A stretch of DNA of 64,000 bases, from the NCBI GenBank assembly GCA_023662725.1, contig JAMPIL010000001.1:1-64000 (forward strand). Direction: 5' to 3'. Made by a program: the position numbers and the translations under genes. Below are positions 55,204-63,685 of the stretch, piece by piece. Numbering within the stretch: the stretch's first letter is position 1; each line of letters starts with the position of its first letter. The notes beneath the pieces are model-generated. The model was not told where the DNA came from and did no database searches. It saw nothing but the letters and a program-made list of their open reading frames with translations. The DNA is from Ruminococcus flavefaciens (lineage in GTDB: Bacteria > Bacillota > Clostridia > Oscillospirales > Ruminococcaceae).

Positions 55204-56100
55204 TTACATTCTAAAGTCGCTTAATCGAAGATAGTTAGAGCCAAGCATTTGTAAATGCGCTACTCGATCATTTGAAGTTGGATGTTTAGAATACAATGCC
55301 TTTAAGAATCCATTTTCTGGTGCTGAACACAAATGATTATCCAGAACGTATGCTAATGCATCTCCCCATCCCAATCTATAAGCATATTTGTCAGCAACAA
55401 ATTCATTTTGCCTCATTGACCACATCAAGAATATCATGCAAAACTTTGTCCATGCCCATATTAAAAAAGTAGGTATAGCACCAACAATCGTTAAAATTAG
55501 TATCCCAGATATTTTTTTTGTTGAAAGCCCTATCAATGTAATAATTGAGGTAAATATCCAACACATCAATTTTATTATTACCAAGAATCCAGAAATAAAT
55601 AGATTACCTCCACCTATTAGTAATTGTATTACAGAATGGCTATATACAATGTGCCCGATTTCATGAGCAAATACAGCCATGATTTCTTCATCTGATAAAT
55701 TTAACAAGCCCTCTGTAACGCAGATAGTTCTTCTTCCGATTGCAAAAGCATTTGGTGAATTATCATATATTATTTTCAGTCTAATAGAATTTACGATTGT
55801 TGGATTTCTTTTCTTTGCAGCACTATATACAACCTCAAGTAAAGGAATAAGACGGATTTGCATATCTTTACGTTTAATTTCTTTTGCACCTGCAAAAAAT
55901 GAAAGTGACCATTCTCCGATAGGCGATAAACCAATTATTATTGATAAAACATAGAATAAAATAATAGGCGATATGGTATTAAAAGTTATATTTGTTGGAC
56001 AAAAAACAATAATAATTAACCAAATGTTTAATAGGAAGAAGATTAAAGTGCCTAAATTAGCTATCCGAACGATTCTGCCAATTCTATGCCATATATCCAT
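55204..56100 (-). CDS. M48-family membrane metallopeptidase (HtpX-like)
   Basis: The 298-residue protein has two N-terminal hydrophobic helices (about 17-35 and 43-60), then the zinc site HEIGH within IMAVFAHEIGHIVYSHS, two or more further helices, and the third ligand in RQNEFVADKYAYRLG. YSKHPTSNDRVAHL is the usual M48 end motif. HtpX-type enzymes degrade misfolded membrane proteins. It lies below a toxin-immunity pair remnant in the same direction, and could be a stress gene or an effector-like peptidase. Confidence 0.87.
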   Translation of the reverse strand: MDIWHRIGRIVRIANLGTLIFFLLNIWLIIIVFCPTNITFNTISPIILFYVLSIIIGLSPIGEWSLSFFAGAKEIKRKDMQIRLIPLLEVVYSAAKKRNPTIVNSIRLKIIYDNSPNAFAIGRRTICVTEGLLNLSDEEIMAVFAHEIGHIVYSHSVIQLLIGGGNLFISGFLVIIKLMCWIFTSIITLIGLSTKKISGILILTIVGAIPTFLIWAWTKFCMIFLMWSMRQNEFVADKYAYRLGWGDALAYVLDNHLCSAPENGFLKALYSKHPTSNDRVAHLQMLGSNYLRLSDFRM

Positions 56101-56115
56101 AAATAGCCTCTTTTT

Positions 56116-56370
56116 TTAATACATATATTCGTTATTGATTTCGACACCGAGATTATCCATGAGTTTATCTTCTCCCGTTTCTAAACATCGCTGCATTTCC
56201 TTTTTTATATCATCTAATGATATTCCGTCTGGAAGCATGGCTCTTGGAATACTATGTCCGAACATCTTTATATATTGTTCTTCTATATTATAGTATTCTT
56301 CATCAGTTTTTGGAGCAGCACTCTCCAAAAACGATATCATGAATTCTTCTACATTTCGTTCATTACTCAT
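56116..56370 (-). CDS. Small acidic protein, likely immunity to zincin toxin
   Basis: The 84-residue soluble protein (MSNERNVEEFMISFLESAAP, YIKMFGHSIPRAMLPDGISL, DDIKKEMQRCLETGEDKLMD) has no known family. It lies nine bases below the metallopeptidase toxin remnant, in the toxin-then-immunity order, with its own site. The role is inferred from position. Confidence 0.6.
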   Translation of the reverse strand: MSNERNVEEFMISFLESAAPKTDEEYYNIEEQYIKMFGHSIPRAMLPDGISLDDIKKEMQRCLETGEDKLMDNLGVEINNEYMY

Positions 56371-56379
56371 ATTATAATC

Positions 56380-56922
56380 CTACCTTTCTAATACCCGTTC
56401 ACGTTGAACAGGTAAAATCGATTCAATCATAGAACTAAAAATGCCAAATGCAGTTGGAAAGAAGTTTGAAAGCATTTCTAATTTTTCGGTATCGCCCATA
56501 GATGCTTCAAAGAAATGCGCAAATGCTTCGGCTTGTAAATTCCCAGGACGTTCCCAATACTCTCGTGAATGACCATAACTCCCATGCAACTGTCCTTGTG
56601 TTGTGGCATCAATTAAATCAGAAAAAGAGTGTGCTCTGTCAGATCTGATTCGAGTTAAAAACGAATGCTGTCGTTCAGGTGGTAACGAGTTATAAAGTCG
56701 CAAGATTGTTTGTCCGTCATGATTTAATGCATCTGCAAATTCTTGTGAATTTGAGAGATTATATTGGTATCCAGTTGATGCGTGATCTATCATGTGGGCA
56801 AGTTCGTGAAAATATGTTGTACCAGCACCTCGCGGATTATTCACATCACTACTTGCATTATAATATACACTTCTGGGATGTCTGTAGAATTTCACTAATA
56901 TCTGCGTTTACTATTGCCATGT
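56380..56922 (-). pseudogene. Zincin-type toxin, N-terminal secretion part deleted
   Basis: ATG at 56922 opens MAIVNADISEIL, the typical start of Esx/LXG-like toxins (compare MSVVNADTSEVV at 58123), then the frame is lost. The catalytic part continues one frame over as KFYRHPRSVYYNASSDVNNP, with TTYFHELAHMIDH (HExxH zinc site), and EAFAHFFEA giving the third ligand. An ATG frame exists from 56895. The WXG-like domain between the two parts is gone by deletion. Confidence 0.75.
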
Positions 56923-56991
56923 ATTTTCACTCCAATATTTATAGCAAACGCTTAAGATTTGCTTAAGTATGTATCTTTCATTCATAATCAG

Positions 56992-57352
56992 TCAAAATAT
57001 TCTAATATAGAAGTCTTGGGGCAATATTTAACATCATCTACAATATTAAATTTGTACCATTGATTTTCTAATATATAAAATGCAATATAGTCATTGTCAC
57101 CAATATCTATTATGGGAATCATACTAATACCAATGAAATCGACTGCCATATCTTCAGAAGCTTCAAGAACTTCTATAAGACTCAGTATTTTGGCAAACCT
57201 ACCTTCAAAAAAACAGGTTGTGAATTGAGTGTAGAAATAATTGAACGAATCTCACCGCTTAAATTTGTAGCATATAATTGTTCAACACTTTTTAAATTAT
57301 CGTTTTCTTGCGAGCGACTAAACGCCTTGAGTAAATATTCTTTAACTTTCAA
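56992..57352 (-). pseudogene. SMI1/KNR4-like immunity gene with one-base frameshift
   Basis: A TTG start at 57352 (GAGGGC upstream) gives LKVKEYLLKAFSRSQENDNL, KSVEQLYATNLSGEIRSIIS and TLNSQPVF. One T is missing from a T run near 57211; the frame then continues FEGRFAKILSLIEVLEASED, FIGISMIPIIDIGDNDYIAF and ends KTSILEYFD. It is the SUKH-type partner of the HNH toxin just upstream. Decay or a homopolymer sequencing error would both explain it. Confidence 0.72.
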
Positions 57353-57355
57353 AAT

Positions 57356-58123
57356 TTAGCCCTCATTTCTAATAGAATTAAGTAACCGACCATAAAACCC
57401 TGTCGGTGAATGGACACCTTGTTTGTCGTAATGGAATAATGCGTGTAAGGGTGTGATATTAAATGCAGAATTTTGTCCTCCAAATGTAAGTGGATGAATA
57501 TGATGAGCATCGTACCTATCACCTGCTTTGTGCAACAAACGTCCTTTGTGCGTGTACACATCATGTGAATATGTTGGCCATTGGATTTGATGTAATTTTT
57601 CCCACTCATTTATCAGACTATCTTTTATATTATCAAATTCGTTGCGCATATTGCTGGTGCTTTCGGGTGATTGCTTAATCCATGTTGTTGTATCTATATC
57701 CAAAGATATGGTTTCCGGATATTCACTTTGTTCTTTCAAATCGGAAATATAATCATTTATCAATTGTTCGATATCAGCACTATTTTGCGATTCCGTCAAT
57801 GAATTAAAATTTGTATTAGCCGCTGCAGAATTGCTCGAATACGTTCTGTTCAAATTAACGTTCTCGTATTCGTTTAAATATTTTATTAGTGAAAACAAAA
57901 ACTTTTCTCCCTGATGTAACGTTTTCAAAATATTGTTAAATGTTTTGTAACAGTCATTAATAACAATTCCGAGTTCATAATATTTTCTATCTTTCCACTC
58001 AACTCCAAGCTGCTGATATTTTTTTGATATTAATTTTTTTGTAAATTCAATACTTGAAATTGCAGTTTTTATTTTTTTATATGATTTTACTACTTCACTG
58101 GTATCAGCGTTAACAACAGACAT
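57356..58123 (-). CDS. WXG-type toxin with C-terminal HNH nuclease
   Basis: The 255-residue protein starts MSVVNADTSEVVKSYKKIKT at 58123 after AGGTGATG. The N-terminus is a WXG100-like helical hairpin (YQQLGVEWKDRKYYELGIVI). A linker is followed by an HNH nuclease: HKGRLLHKAGDRYDAHHIHP, LTFGGQNSAFNITPLHALFH. There is no Hint domain, unlike the two large toxins. The pair with a SUKH gene below is standard. It belongs to a second, smaller T7-effector cluster. Confidence 0.82.
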   Translation of the reverse strand: MSVVNADTSEVVKSYKKIKTAISSIEFTKKLISKKYQQLGVEWKDRKYYELGIVINDCYKTFNNILKTLHQGEKFLFSLIKYLNEYENVNLNRTYSSNSAAANTNFNSLTESQNSADIEQLINDYISDLKEQSEYPETISLDIDTTTWIKQSPESTSNMRNEFDNIKDSLINEWEKLHQIQWPTYSHDVYTHKGRLLHKAGDRYDAHHIHPLTFGGQNSAFNITPLHALFHYDKQGVHSPTGFYGRLLNSIRNEG

Positions 58124-58240
58124 ATGCATCACCTATTTATATGATTAACTTATTAAATATTATGTGCTGTATTCAAAGAAAAACTATGCATCTTGAATAT
58201 GTGGCATACGCATTTTTTGTATGCGTATGCTACGATAAGA

Positions 58241-59584
58241 CTAAAAAATCAATTTCAATTCATGTGCTTTCGGAGAAATATACGGTTTTAACTGGAACGT
58301 ATTTTTTACTCCGTCTGTATAATATACAGTGTTGTCCTTTAAGCCTGTAACAGAAACATTGTCAACAAGATTGTCAGCATCATTTGAGTTGAGTGAGAAA
58401 ATAATACGTTCAGGGAATTTAGATAACACATTTTCGCCATAATACATACTTTCTCTAACTGTCTGATACTCTAATGATGTCACAACAAAATAAATCCCAA
58501 ATCCTGAGCCGTCATCAATTAGTTTTATAAGTTTTTCCCCAGTTGACATATTCTCTGAACTGATGCTATTAGAAAACATATTATTAACAGATGCAAATGG
58601 ATCAGAAAGATTAATTTCAGGTTCTTTAGTAGGAGTGTCAACATAATCACTTTCATCAATGTTTTCACCCTTTAGCATTGATTTTACTATGTCTAAGGAC
58701 TGAAGATTCTTTATTACAATAAAAATAGCATCATGTTCATTTTGCTTTTTGCGAGAAATGTAACTTAAAAAAACTTCTCTAATGAAATGGATAATGTCAG
58801 AACGATTTAGTGCTATCTTTAAAGATGCTCCCAATGAACATAATTCATTGTAAACATCACTGGAACCTTCATCACCCACCATTTTATCTCCATCAATAAC
58901 ATATACTGTCGAATTTGAATTCAATAATGCAGAAATAATAAAATTGTTAGTAATAACACTTGCCATTCGCTCATTAGCACCACAAACTAAAAGATTATGT
59001 TTCTTTTTACGATCCATAACAATTTCAAATGGCGGAGCAACTTTTATTAAAGATCCCATATGTATCTTTACTGGAAGTTCCGATGTTTTCTGAATATTAG
59101 CTAAACGGAAGTAATCCAGTAAGTTTACAGTGCGTCCACCTTCAAAGGTTTGTAAATTGTATGGATAGCTTGAAAATGTGTTGCTTATGATATTGAGAAA
59201 TTCTTGATGCGTATCATCATCACAATATGCTGCTCTAAAGCCAATATTTGCTTGCTCTGTAAAATCAAGGTTCATAACAGCGGTACCAATAGGACCTTTC
59301 ATCATTTCAAGAGCTTTTGTTTCGTTTTGATCAGAGAAAAGATATCGGGCATCATTTTCACCGCATTTCAGACCTATTCTTATTCTCATTTGTTCTATTG
59401 TTCCTTGAGATAATGTTAAATCTGAAATAACTTTAGTTGATTGTGTTGCCATAAGCAAATGAATTCCAAACGCACGACCTTCCATCATCTTTGGAACCGT
59501 ATGTACATCTCTCGATGTATACAGCTCTGTCGTTGTTAGTTCAATTAAACTCATTGATTGTTGAATATACTCATTAATTTGCAT
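58241..59584 (-). pseudogene. FtsK/EssC-like ATPase, N-terminus missing
   Basis: The 447 residues begin inside an FtsK domain after the Walker motifs: MEGRAFGIHLLMATQSTKVI, RIRIGLKCGENDARYLFSDQ, EMMKGPIGTAVM. A second ATPase-like domain follows with a degenerate P-loop (LLVCGANERMAS, no Lys). The ATG at 59584 has no good ribosome site and is 25 bases below a WYL gene, so the first domains were probably deleted. It is a separate lineage from the motor at 27817 and probably served the HNH and zincin toxins next to it. Confidence 0.75.
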
Positions 59585-59609
59585 TCCATATTTAGGTAAA
59601 GTACTTGAT

Positions 59610-60566
59610 TTATCTCATCAAAAGAAACTGCTTATCAATTCTCTCTTTCATTTTCTTTCGGAAATCTAACGGCTCTAACACTTCCAAAACGGGTCCGAAT
59701 GAAAGAAGCCGAATCAGTATTTCGGTTTCATCTTTAAAATTGTATTTCATTCTTACAAGACATTCTTTCGTTTCTTCATCATATTCGGAAATTCGCTCCA
59801 GTTCTGCAAATTCCATCATAAAACGATTGATAGCGTTTCTTTCTTCTGTAATCTTAATCACTGTTTCTCTTTTTTCATGAACTCCAACGTAGTTTACTGC
59901 TGGTGTAATGTCTGTACATTCTGTCAATATGATCTGTGAAAGATTGATAATTCCGATGTCAATTGCGTTTCCCTTCCGATATCGTACAACATGAACCCGA
60001 AAACGATCATTTTTCGAGGAATATTCCATTTTAACAGGAAGAAAATAATGCGTCACTCTATCACCTTTTCTTGTGTAAAAGCTGATTTTAATTAGCGTAT
60101 GATTATTCAAAGATCGTAATATATTGCGAAAATGATTGATGTACTGTTCTTGTTCATAATCATCACCGTCCGAAAAGCGATCGAAAAAATGCAAAAATTG
60201 ATTCTCATACAATGGTTCTACGCCCAACAAATTATATAGTTCTTTTTTCTGTTCTTTACCCAAAAACAAGTTGCTTTTCTTATCATGTAAAATCGCACAA
60301 AGCCACCTCTTTTCAAGAAATGTAAGCGGAATATGCGGTTCTTTTTTTAATATGGACCGATACATTCCATTCTTCTCTGCCAATAATCCGTAATGATCTT
60401 CACCGATCAATTTTGGTTCAAGAAACAGAACTGTTTCCGAAAAACCATTTTTACAAATGATATCCAGAACTTCAGCTTTTGTTACAACTTTCTTTTTCAA
60501 AATCTTTTCTGTGATTTGATAGTATGTACTGTATATTTCAGAAAAAATTCTCATTTCATTCTTCAC
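59610..60566 (-). CDS. WYL-domain regulator
   Basis: The 318-residue protein has a middle WYL-like region (LNNHTLIKISFYTRKGDRVT, FLPVKMEYSSKNDRFRVHVV) and a C-terminal extension (TVIKITEERNAINRFMMEFA, VRMKYNFKDETEILIRLLSF). It has no clear N-terminal HTH. It overlaps the second WYL gene by 11 bases. WYL proteins bind nucleic acid ligands and in many Firmicutes sit divergent from rtcB. Confidence 0.8.
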   Translation of the reverse strand: MKNEMRIFSEIYSTYYQITEKILKKKVVTKAEVLDIICKNGFSETVLFLEPKLIGEDHYGLLAEKNGMYRSILKKEPHIPLTFLEKRWLCAILHDKKSNLFLGKEQKKELYNLLGVEPLYENQFLHFFDRFSDGDDYEQEQYINHFRNILRSLNNHTLIKISFYTRKGDRVTHYFLPVKMEYSSKNDRFRVHVVRYRKGNAIDIGIINLSQIILTECTDITPAVNYVGVHEKRETVIKITEERNAINRFMMEFAELERISEYDEETKECLVRMKYNFKDETEILIRLLSFGPVLEVLEPLDFRKKMKERIDKQFLLMR

Positions 60567-61797
60567 CCCTATACATCCTATGCATCATTTTAATATCTCT
60601 ATCAAACTTTTCCTGCAATTCCTGATTTGAGGTTTCAAAAACAATAATTCTGCCGATAAATGTCTTTATCCACGGAGACGCTTCATTTGTATCAAACAGA
60701 TCCACATCATAGGCATATCTTCCGTCAGAAATTTTTGTAACAGTACCGTTTCTTCCTTCACGAATCAAGCGATTTATTACAAATTGTTCAGAAGCATCAT
60801 TTATCAGAAGTTCCATGTGGATATGCTCAGTCTGACCGTATTTTCTGACATTTCCAAAACTTGTTCCCCAGAGATATTTCACGTTATTCTCATAATATTG
60901 ATAATATTTGTCATAGTCTGCACACAGTGATTCTTTCATCACTTTTTTTACAGCGTCCAGACGTACAGAAAACAGTCTTTTTTGCAGAATACTATACATA
61001 ATAATATAGTTTCTGCCCGTTTGTACGGAACTGTGTATTTTCAAAGGAACAGCCGTAACATTATAAACATTATGCCGCTTAATACCAACACATGAAAGCG
61101 TAACTTCATTTTTGTTCTTCATTGCATCAAGAATGAAAAGCAACATCTCATCATCCAGCGTATGCACCATATAAGAATGCTTGCGTGTGAATATTTTGTT
61201 TGTATGGTTCAATTGATTCATCAGAAAGCTCCCTACAACGCCAAACGGAATTTCTTCGGAAAAGAATGCGATCATATCTGTGATTGCATGATATTTTTCT
61301 GCTAACATATCAGCAAAAATATCTGATTTTGAAAAAAGAATCTTATTCCCGTTCTTCTGCTGCTGAATCAATCCCTCTTTTACATATTCTTTAAGTTTAA
61401 GACGAACGATCTGCGTATCGAATACCATACCGTATTCCGATGATATTTTATCTGTAATTTCAGTAACCGTCATACTCCCACTATCCAGTAAATCCATGAA
61501 AATAAAATGAAGTCTGATATCATTATCCGTATAGGATTTGGATTTATAACATTGATACAGCGGATTTTCATACATATTTCTGCTGTCGATCTTTACAGAC
61601 ACTTTTTTCTTATGACCTGTCAGTTCTGTATGAATATGATTAGAAAGCCAACTTTCAATTCTTCTTTTTCCATTATCGTATGTACGCTTACTTTTTGCTC
61701 CATAATTATCTCTTGTACGAAATCCAAAAATATAGAATTCACGTACATAATCACGTATATGTTCAAAATTCTTGATCAATTCCGAATAAACAGCCAT
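60556..61797 (-). CDS. WYL-domain transcriptional regulator with HTH
   Basis: The 413-residue protein has a helix-turn-helix region at about 75-160 (LHFIFMDLLDSGSMTVTEIT, DKISSEYGMVFDTQIVRLKL) and a WYL region (MKNKNEVTLSCVGIKRHNVY, VPLKIHSSVQTGRNYIIMYS). It is divergent from rtcB at 61944, with a 146-base region between. It is the likely regulator of the RNA-repair genes, possibly with the partner WYL protein in one complex. Confidence 0.82.
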   Translation of the reverse strand: MAVYSELIKNFEHIRDYVREFYIFGFRTRDNYGAKSKRTYDNGKRRIESWLSNHIHTELTGHKKKVSVKIDSRNMYENPLYQCYKSKSYTDNDIRLHFIFMDLLDSGSMTVTEITDKISSEYGMVFDTQIVRLKLKEYVKEGLIQQQKNGNKILFSKSDIFADMLAEKYHAITDMIAFFSEEIPFGVVGSFLMNQLNHTNKIFTRKHSYMVHTLDDEMLLFILDAMKNKNEVTLSCVGIKRHNVYNVTAVPLKIHSSVQTGRNYIIMYSILQKRLFSVRLDAVKKVMKESLCADYDKYYQYYENNVKYLWGTSFGNVRKYGQTEHIHMELLINDASEQFVINRLIREGRNGTVTKISDGRYAYDVDLFDTNEASPWIKTFIGRIIVFETSNQELQEKFDRDIKMMHRMYRGEE

Positions 61798-61943
61798 ATG
61801 TAATTCAGCTCCTCTCCTTTTATAATTATATCAAACTTCATTTCTTTTATCAATATGACAATTTAACTTCGCACCTTTTTTTATATGATATTTTTTCCAA
61901 AATCAGATATAATCAATACATCAAAGAAAAGGAGGACATAAAA

Positions 61944-62542
61944 ATGTTTGAATACTATGATAAAAGCAAAATGCTGATACCAATCAAAATCTGGACAAAA
62001 TCCATTGTTGGATGCATCTTGCAATGGATTTTGCTTTTGAAAACAGAGCTGTTATGCTTGAAAAAGTAAAACAGATTTTTACGGAGCAAATTGAAAAACA
62101 CACTGCACTTCATCCGACTTACACAGATGAGATAAACTGTCATCACAATTACGCAGCAATTGAAAATCATTACGGAGAGAATGTGTGGGTACACCGAAAG
62201 GGTGCGATTCATGCTAAAAATGGTGAAATTGCAATCATTCCCGGTTCTATGGGTTCTAATAGTTATATTGTCAAAGGACTTGGGAATGAGGAAAGCTTTT
62301 TGACCTCTTCCCACGGTGCCGGCAGAAGTTATTCCCGCACCGGAGCAATGGAAAAGTTTTCTGTAGAATCTGTTATGGTCGATCTGAAACAGCGAAACGT
62401 TGTGCTTGGCAAAAACAGCAAAAAAGATGTCGCTGAGGAATGCAGATTTGCATACAAGGATATTGATACAGTCATGGAAAATCAAAAAGATCTTACCGAG
62501 CCAATTAAGAAATTGTTTACAGTTGGCGTGGTAAAAGGATAA
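61944..62542 (+). pseudogene. rtcB: rtcB RNA ligase with internal deletion
   Basis: ATG at 61944 after AAAGGAGG opens MFEYYDKSKMLIPIKIWTKS, the normal start of a short RtcB. The frame is then lost, and the C-terminal third follows in another frame (from about 62012): DEINCHHNYAAIENHYGENV, WVHRKGAIHAKNGE, GSMGSNSYIVKGLGNEESFL and TSSHGAGRSYSR. The His/Asn metal and guanylylation residues NCHHN and HRKGAI are present, but about 180 residues including the first metal ligands are gone. It cannot be an active ligase as read. Confidence 0.82.
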
Positions 62543-62558
62543 ACAGGAGGTTATTATT

Positions 62559-63011
62559 ATGAAACTTGCTACCGCTTTGTCAGAACGTTCTGACATTCAA
62601 AACAAAATCAGTGAAATATCTGTCAGATTGAATAACAACGCAAAGGTACAAGATGGAGATACTCCCACTGAAAATCCTATCAAGCTCATTGAGGAACTTG
62701 ACAGTATGCTTATAAGACTCGAATACCTGATGGCAAAAATCAATCTTACAAACAGCAGAACGGTATACGATGGAAAAACCATCACTGAACTGCTTGCACG
62801 CAGAGACTGTTTGAAGAAGAAAATAGAAACAATCAGGAATTTTCTTAACAATTCAAGCAACAGGGTAAATCGTATGACAAGAACAGAGATTAAAATTATC
62901 AGCACTGTTCCCGTTTCTGAAATTCAAGAAACTCTCGATTGCCTTTCCAAGGAATTGCGTCAAACAGACGAAAAAATTCAGGAATTGAATTGGACAACAG
63001 AACTGATATAG
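62559..63011 (+). CDS. DIP1984-family protein
   Basis: The 150-residue coiled-coil protein (MKLATALSERSDIQNKISEI, DGDTPTENPIKLIEELDSML, LTNSRTVYDGKTITELLARR, ISTVPVSEIQETLDCLSKEL) matches DIP1984. Comparative genomics links this family to RtcB and to tRNA-like/Y-like RNAs in bacterial RNA repair, as a presumed RNA-binding partner. GGAGG precedes the start, 16 bases after rtcB. It is followed at once by the tRNA-like transcript described next, which fits that link. Confidence 0.85.
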   Translation: MKLATALSERSDIQNKISEISVRLNNNAKVQDGDTPTENPIKLIEELDSMLIRLEYLMAKINLTNSRTVYDGKTITELLARRDCLKKKIETIRNFLNNSSNRVNRMTRTEIKIISTVPVSEIQETLDCLSKELRQTDEKIQELNWTTELI

Positions 63012-63015
63012 TGTT

Positions 63016-63201
63016 ATGGGTGGGATTTTTTACAGAGTGGATGCATCTCCGTCAGCAGAGAATGTGCTGAATCATTGGCGAAATCGGGACAGATTTCAGA
63101 GGTTCGACTCCTCGTTTTAAACGCATTGTCCAGCAATGTTACATGCGTATCGTTAATTATTTTATTACTACCTCGCATCGGCTGTGAAAATGGGTGGGGA
63201 T
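63016..63201 (+). ncRNA. Y-RNA/tRNA-like RNA next to rtcB-DIP1984
   Basis: Three hairpins in tRNA order are visible: CAGCA/TGCTG with a 7-base loop (63053-63069), GAAATC/GATTTC (63080-63097), and GAGG-TTCGACT-CCTC (63099-63113), a T-arm-like loop with GGTTCGACTCC. The flanks ATTTTTTACAG (63025-63035) and CTGTGAAAAT (63182-63191) pair as an outer stem. No normal acceptor stem or CCA is found, so it is not a tRNA gene. This matches the tRNA-mimic type of bacterial Y RNA (YrlA). A terminator ends it. Confidence 0.62.
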
Positions 63202-63205
63202 TAGT

Positions 63206-63238
63206 AAAGGCGGAAATCAAGTAGATTTCCGCCTTTTT
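63206..63238 (+). terminator. Terminator of the rtcB-DIP1984-RNA unit
   Basis: A 13-bp stem (AAAGGCGGAAATC / GATTTCCGCCTTT), loop AAGTA, T run. Confidence 0.92.
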
Positions 63239-63312
63239 ATTTGAAATTATCTATATTGTATTTGCGAGATTCTGAAATAGCACCTTATCACTTTATTTTT
63301 CACATCAGAACC

Positions 63313-63684
63313 CTACTTCTCATTTTCAATTTCGTCTGTAAGCCTTAAAATCTCCGGAGCTATTTTCTCACGTTGTTTCTGTGTAATTTTAATGTATATC
63401 GGATAAGCCGCCGTAAGTATTGTCATTCCGGCAACTCCGACGATCACTCCGGGAATAAACTCAGACCATTCAAGACACAGACACATCCCGAATCCCATTA
63501 TCAGTGTTCCTGCTATACCAACAATAATCGAAATCATAGTTCCGGGACGTGTCACGCTTTCGTCAAGACGGCGTAGTCTGTCCATTTTGCTTTCTTTCTG
63601 CAGTAAATACTTTTTACGGATATTTTCCAGTTCCGATTGCTGTTTTGCAGAGTATGTGTATTCAAATTTATCATTATTTTCCAT
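63313..63684 (-). CDS. Conserved two-TM membrane protein
   Basis: The 123-residue protein starts MENNDKFEYTYSAKQQSELE at 63684 (AAAGGAGC upstream). A soluble helix (IRKKYLLQKESKMDRLRRLD) is followed by two hydrophobic helices (GTMISIIVGIAGTLIMGFGM and FIPGVIVGVAGMTILTAAYP) and a basic-acidic tail ending EKIAPEILRLTDEIE. Databases often label this family dihydropteridine reductase, but no enzyme motif is present. It is co-directional with the membrane protein upstream. Confidence 0.78.
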   Translation of the reverse strand: MENNDKFEYTYSAKQQSELENIRKKYLLQKESKMDRLRRLDESVTRPGTMISIIVGIAGTLIMGFGMCLCLEWSEFIPGVIVGVAGMTILTAAYPIYIKITQKQREKIAPEILRLTDEIENEK

Positions 63685-63685
63685 T

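Noticed and set aside
63016-63201. A normal tRNA gene because of the T-arm-like GGTTCGACTCC
   Set aside because: There is no 7-bp acceptor stem, no proper D-arm sequence and no anticodon loop of seven bases; the Y-RNA-like reading fits better.
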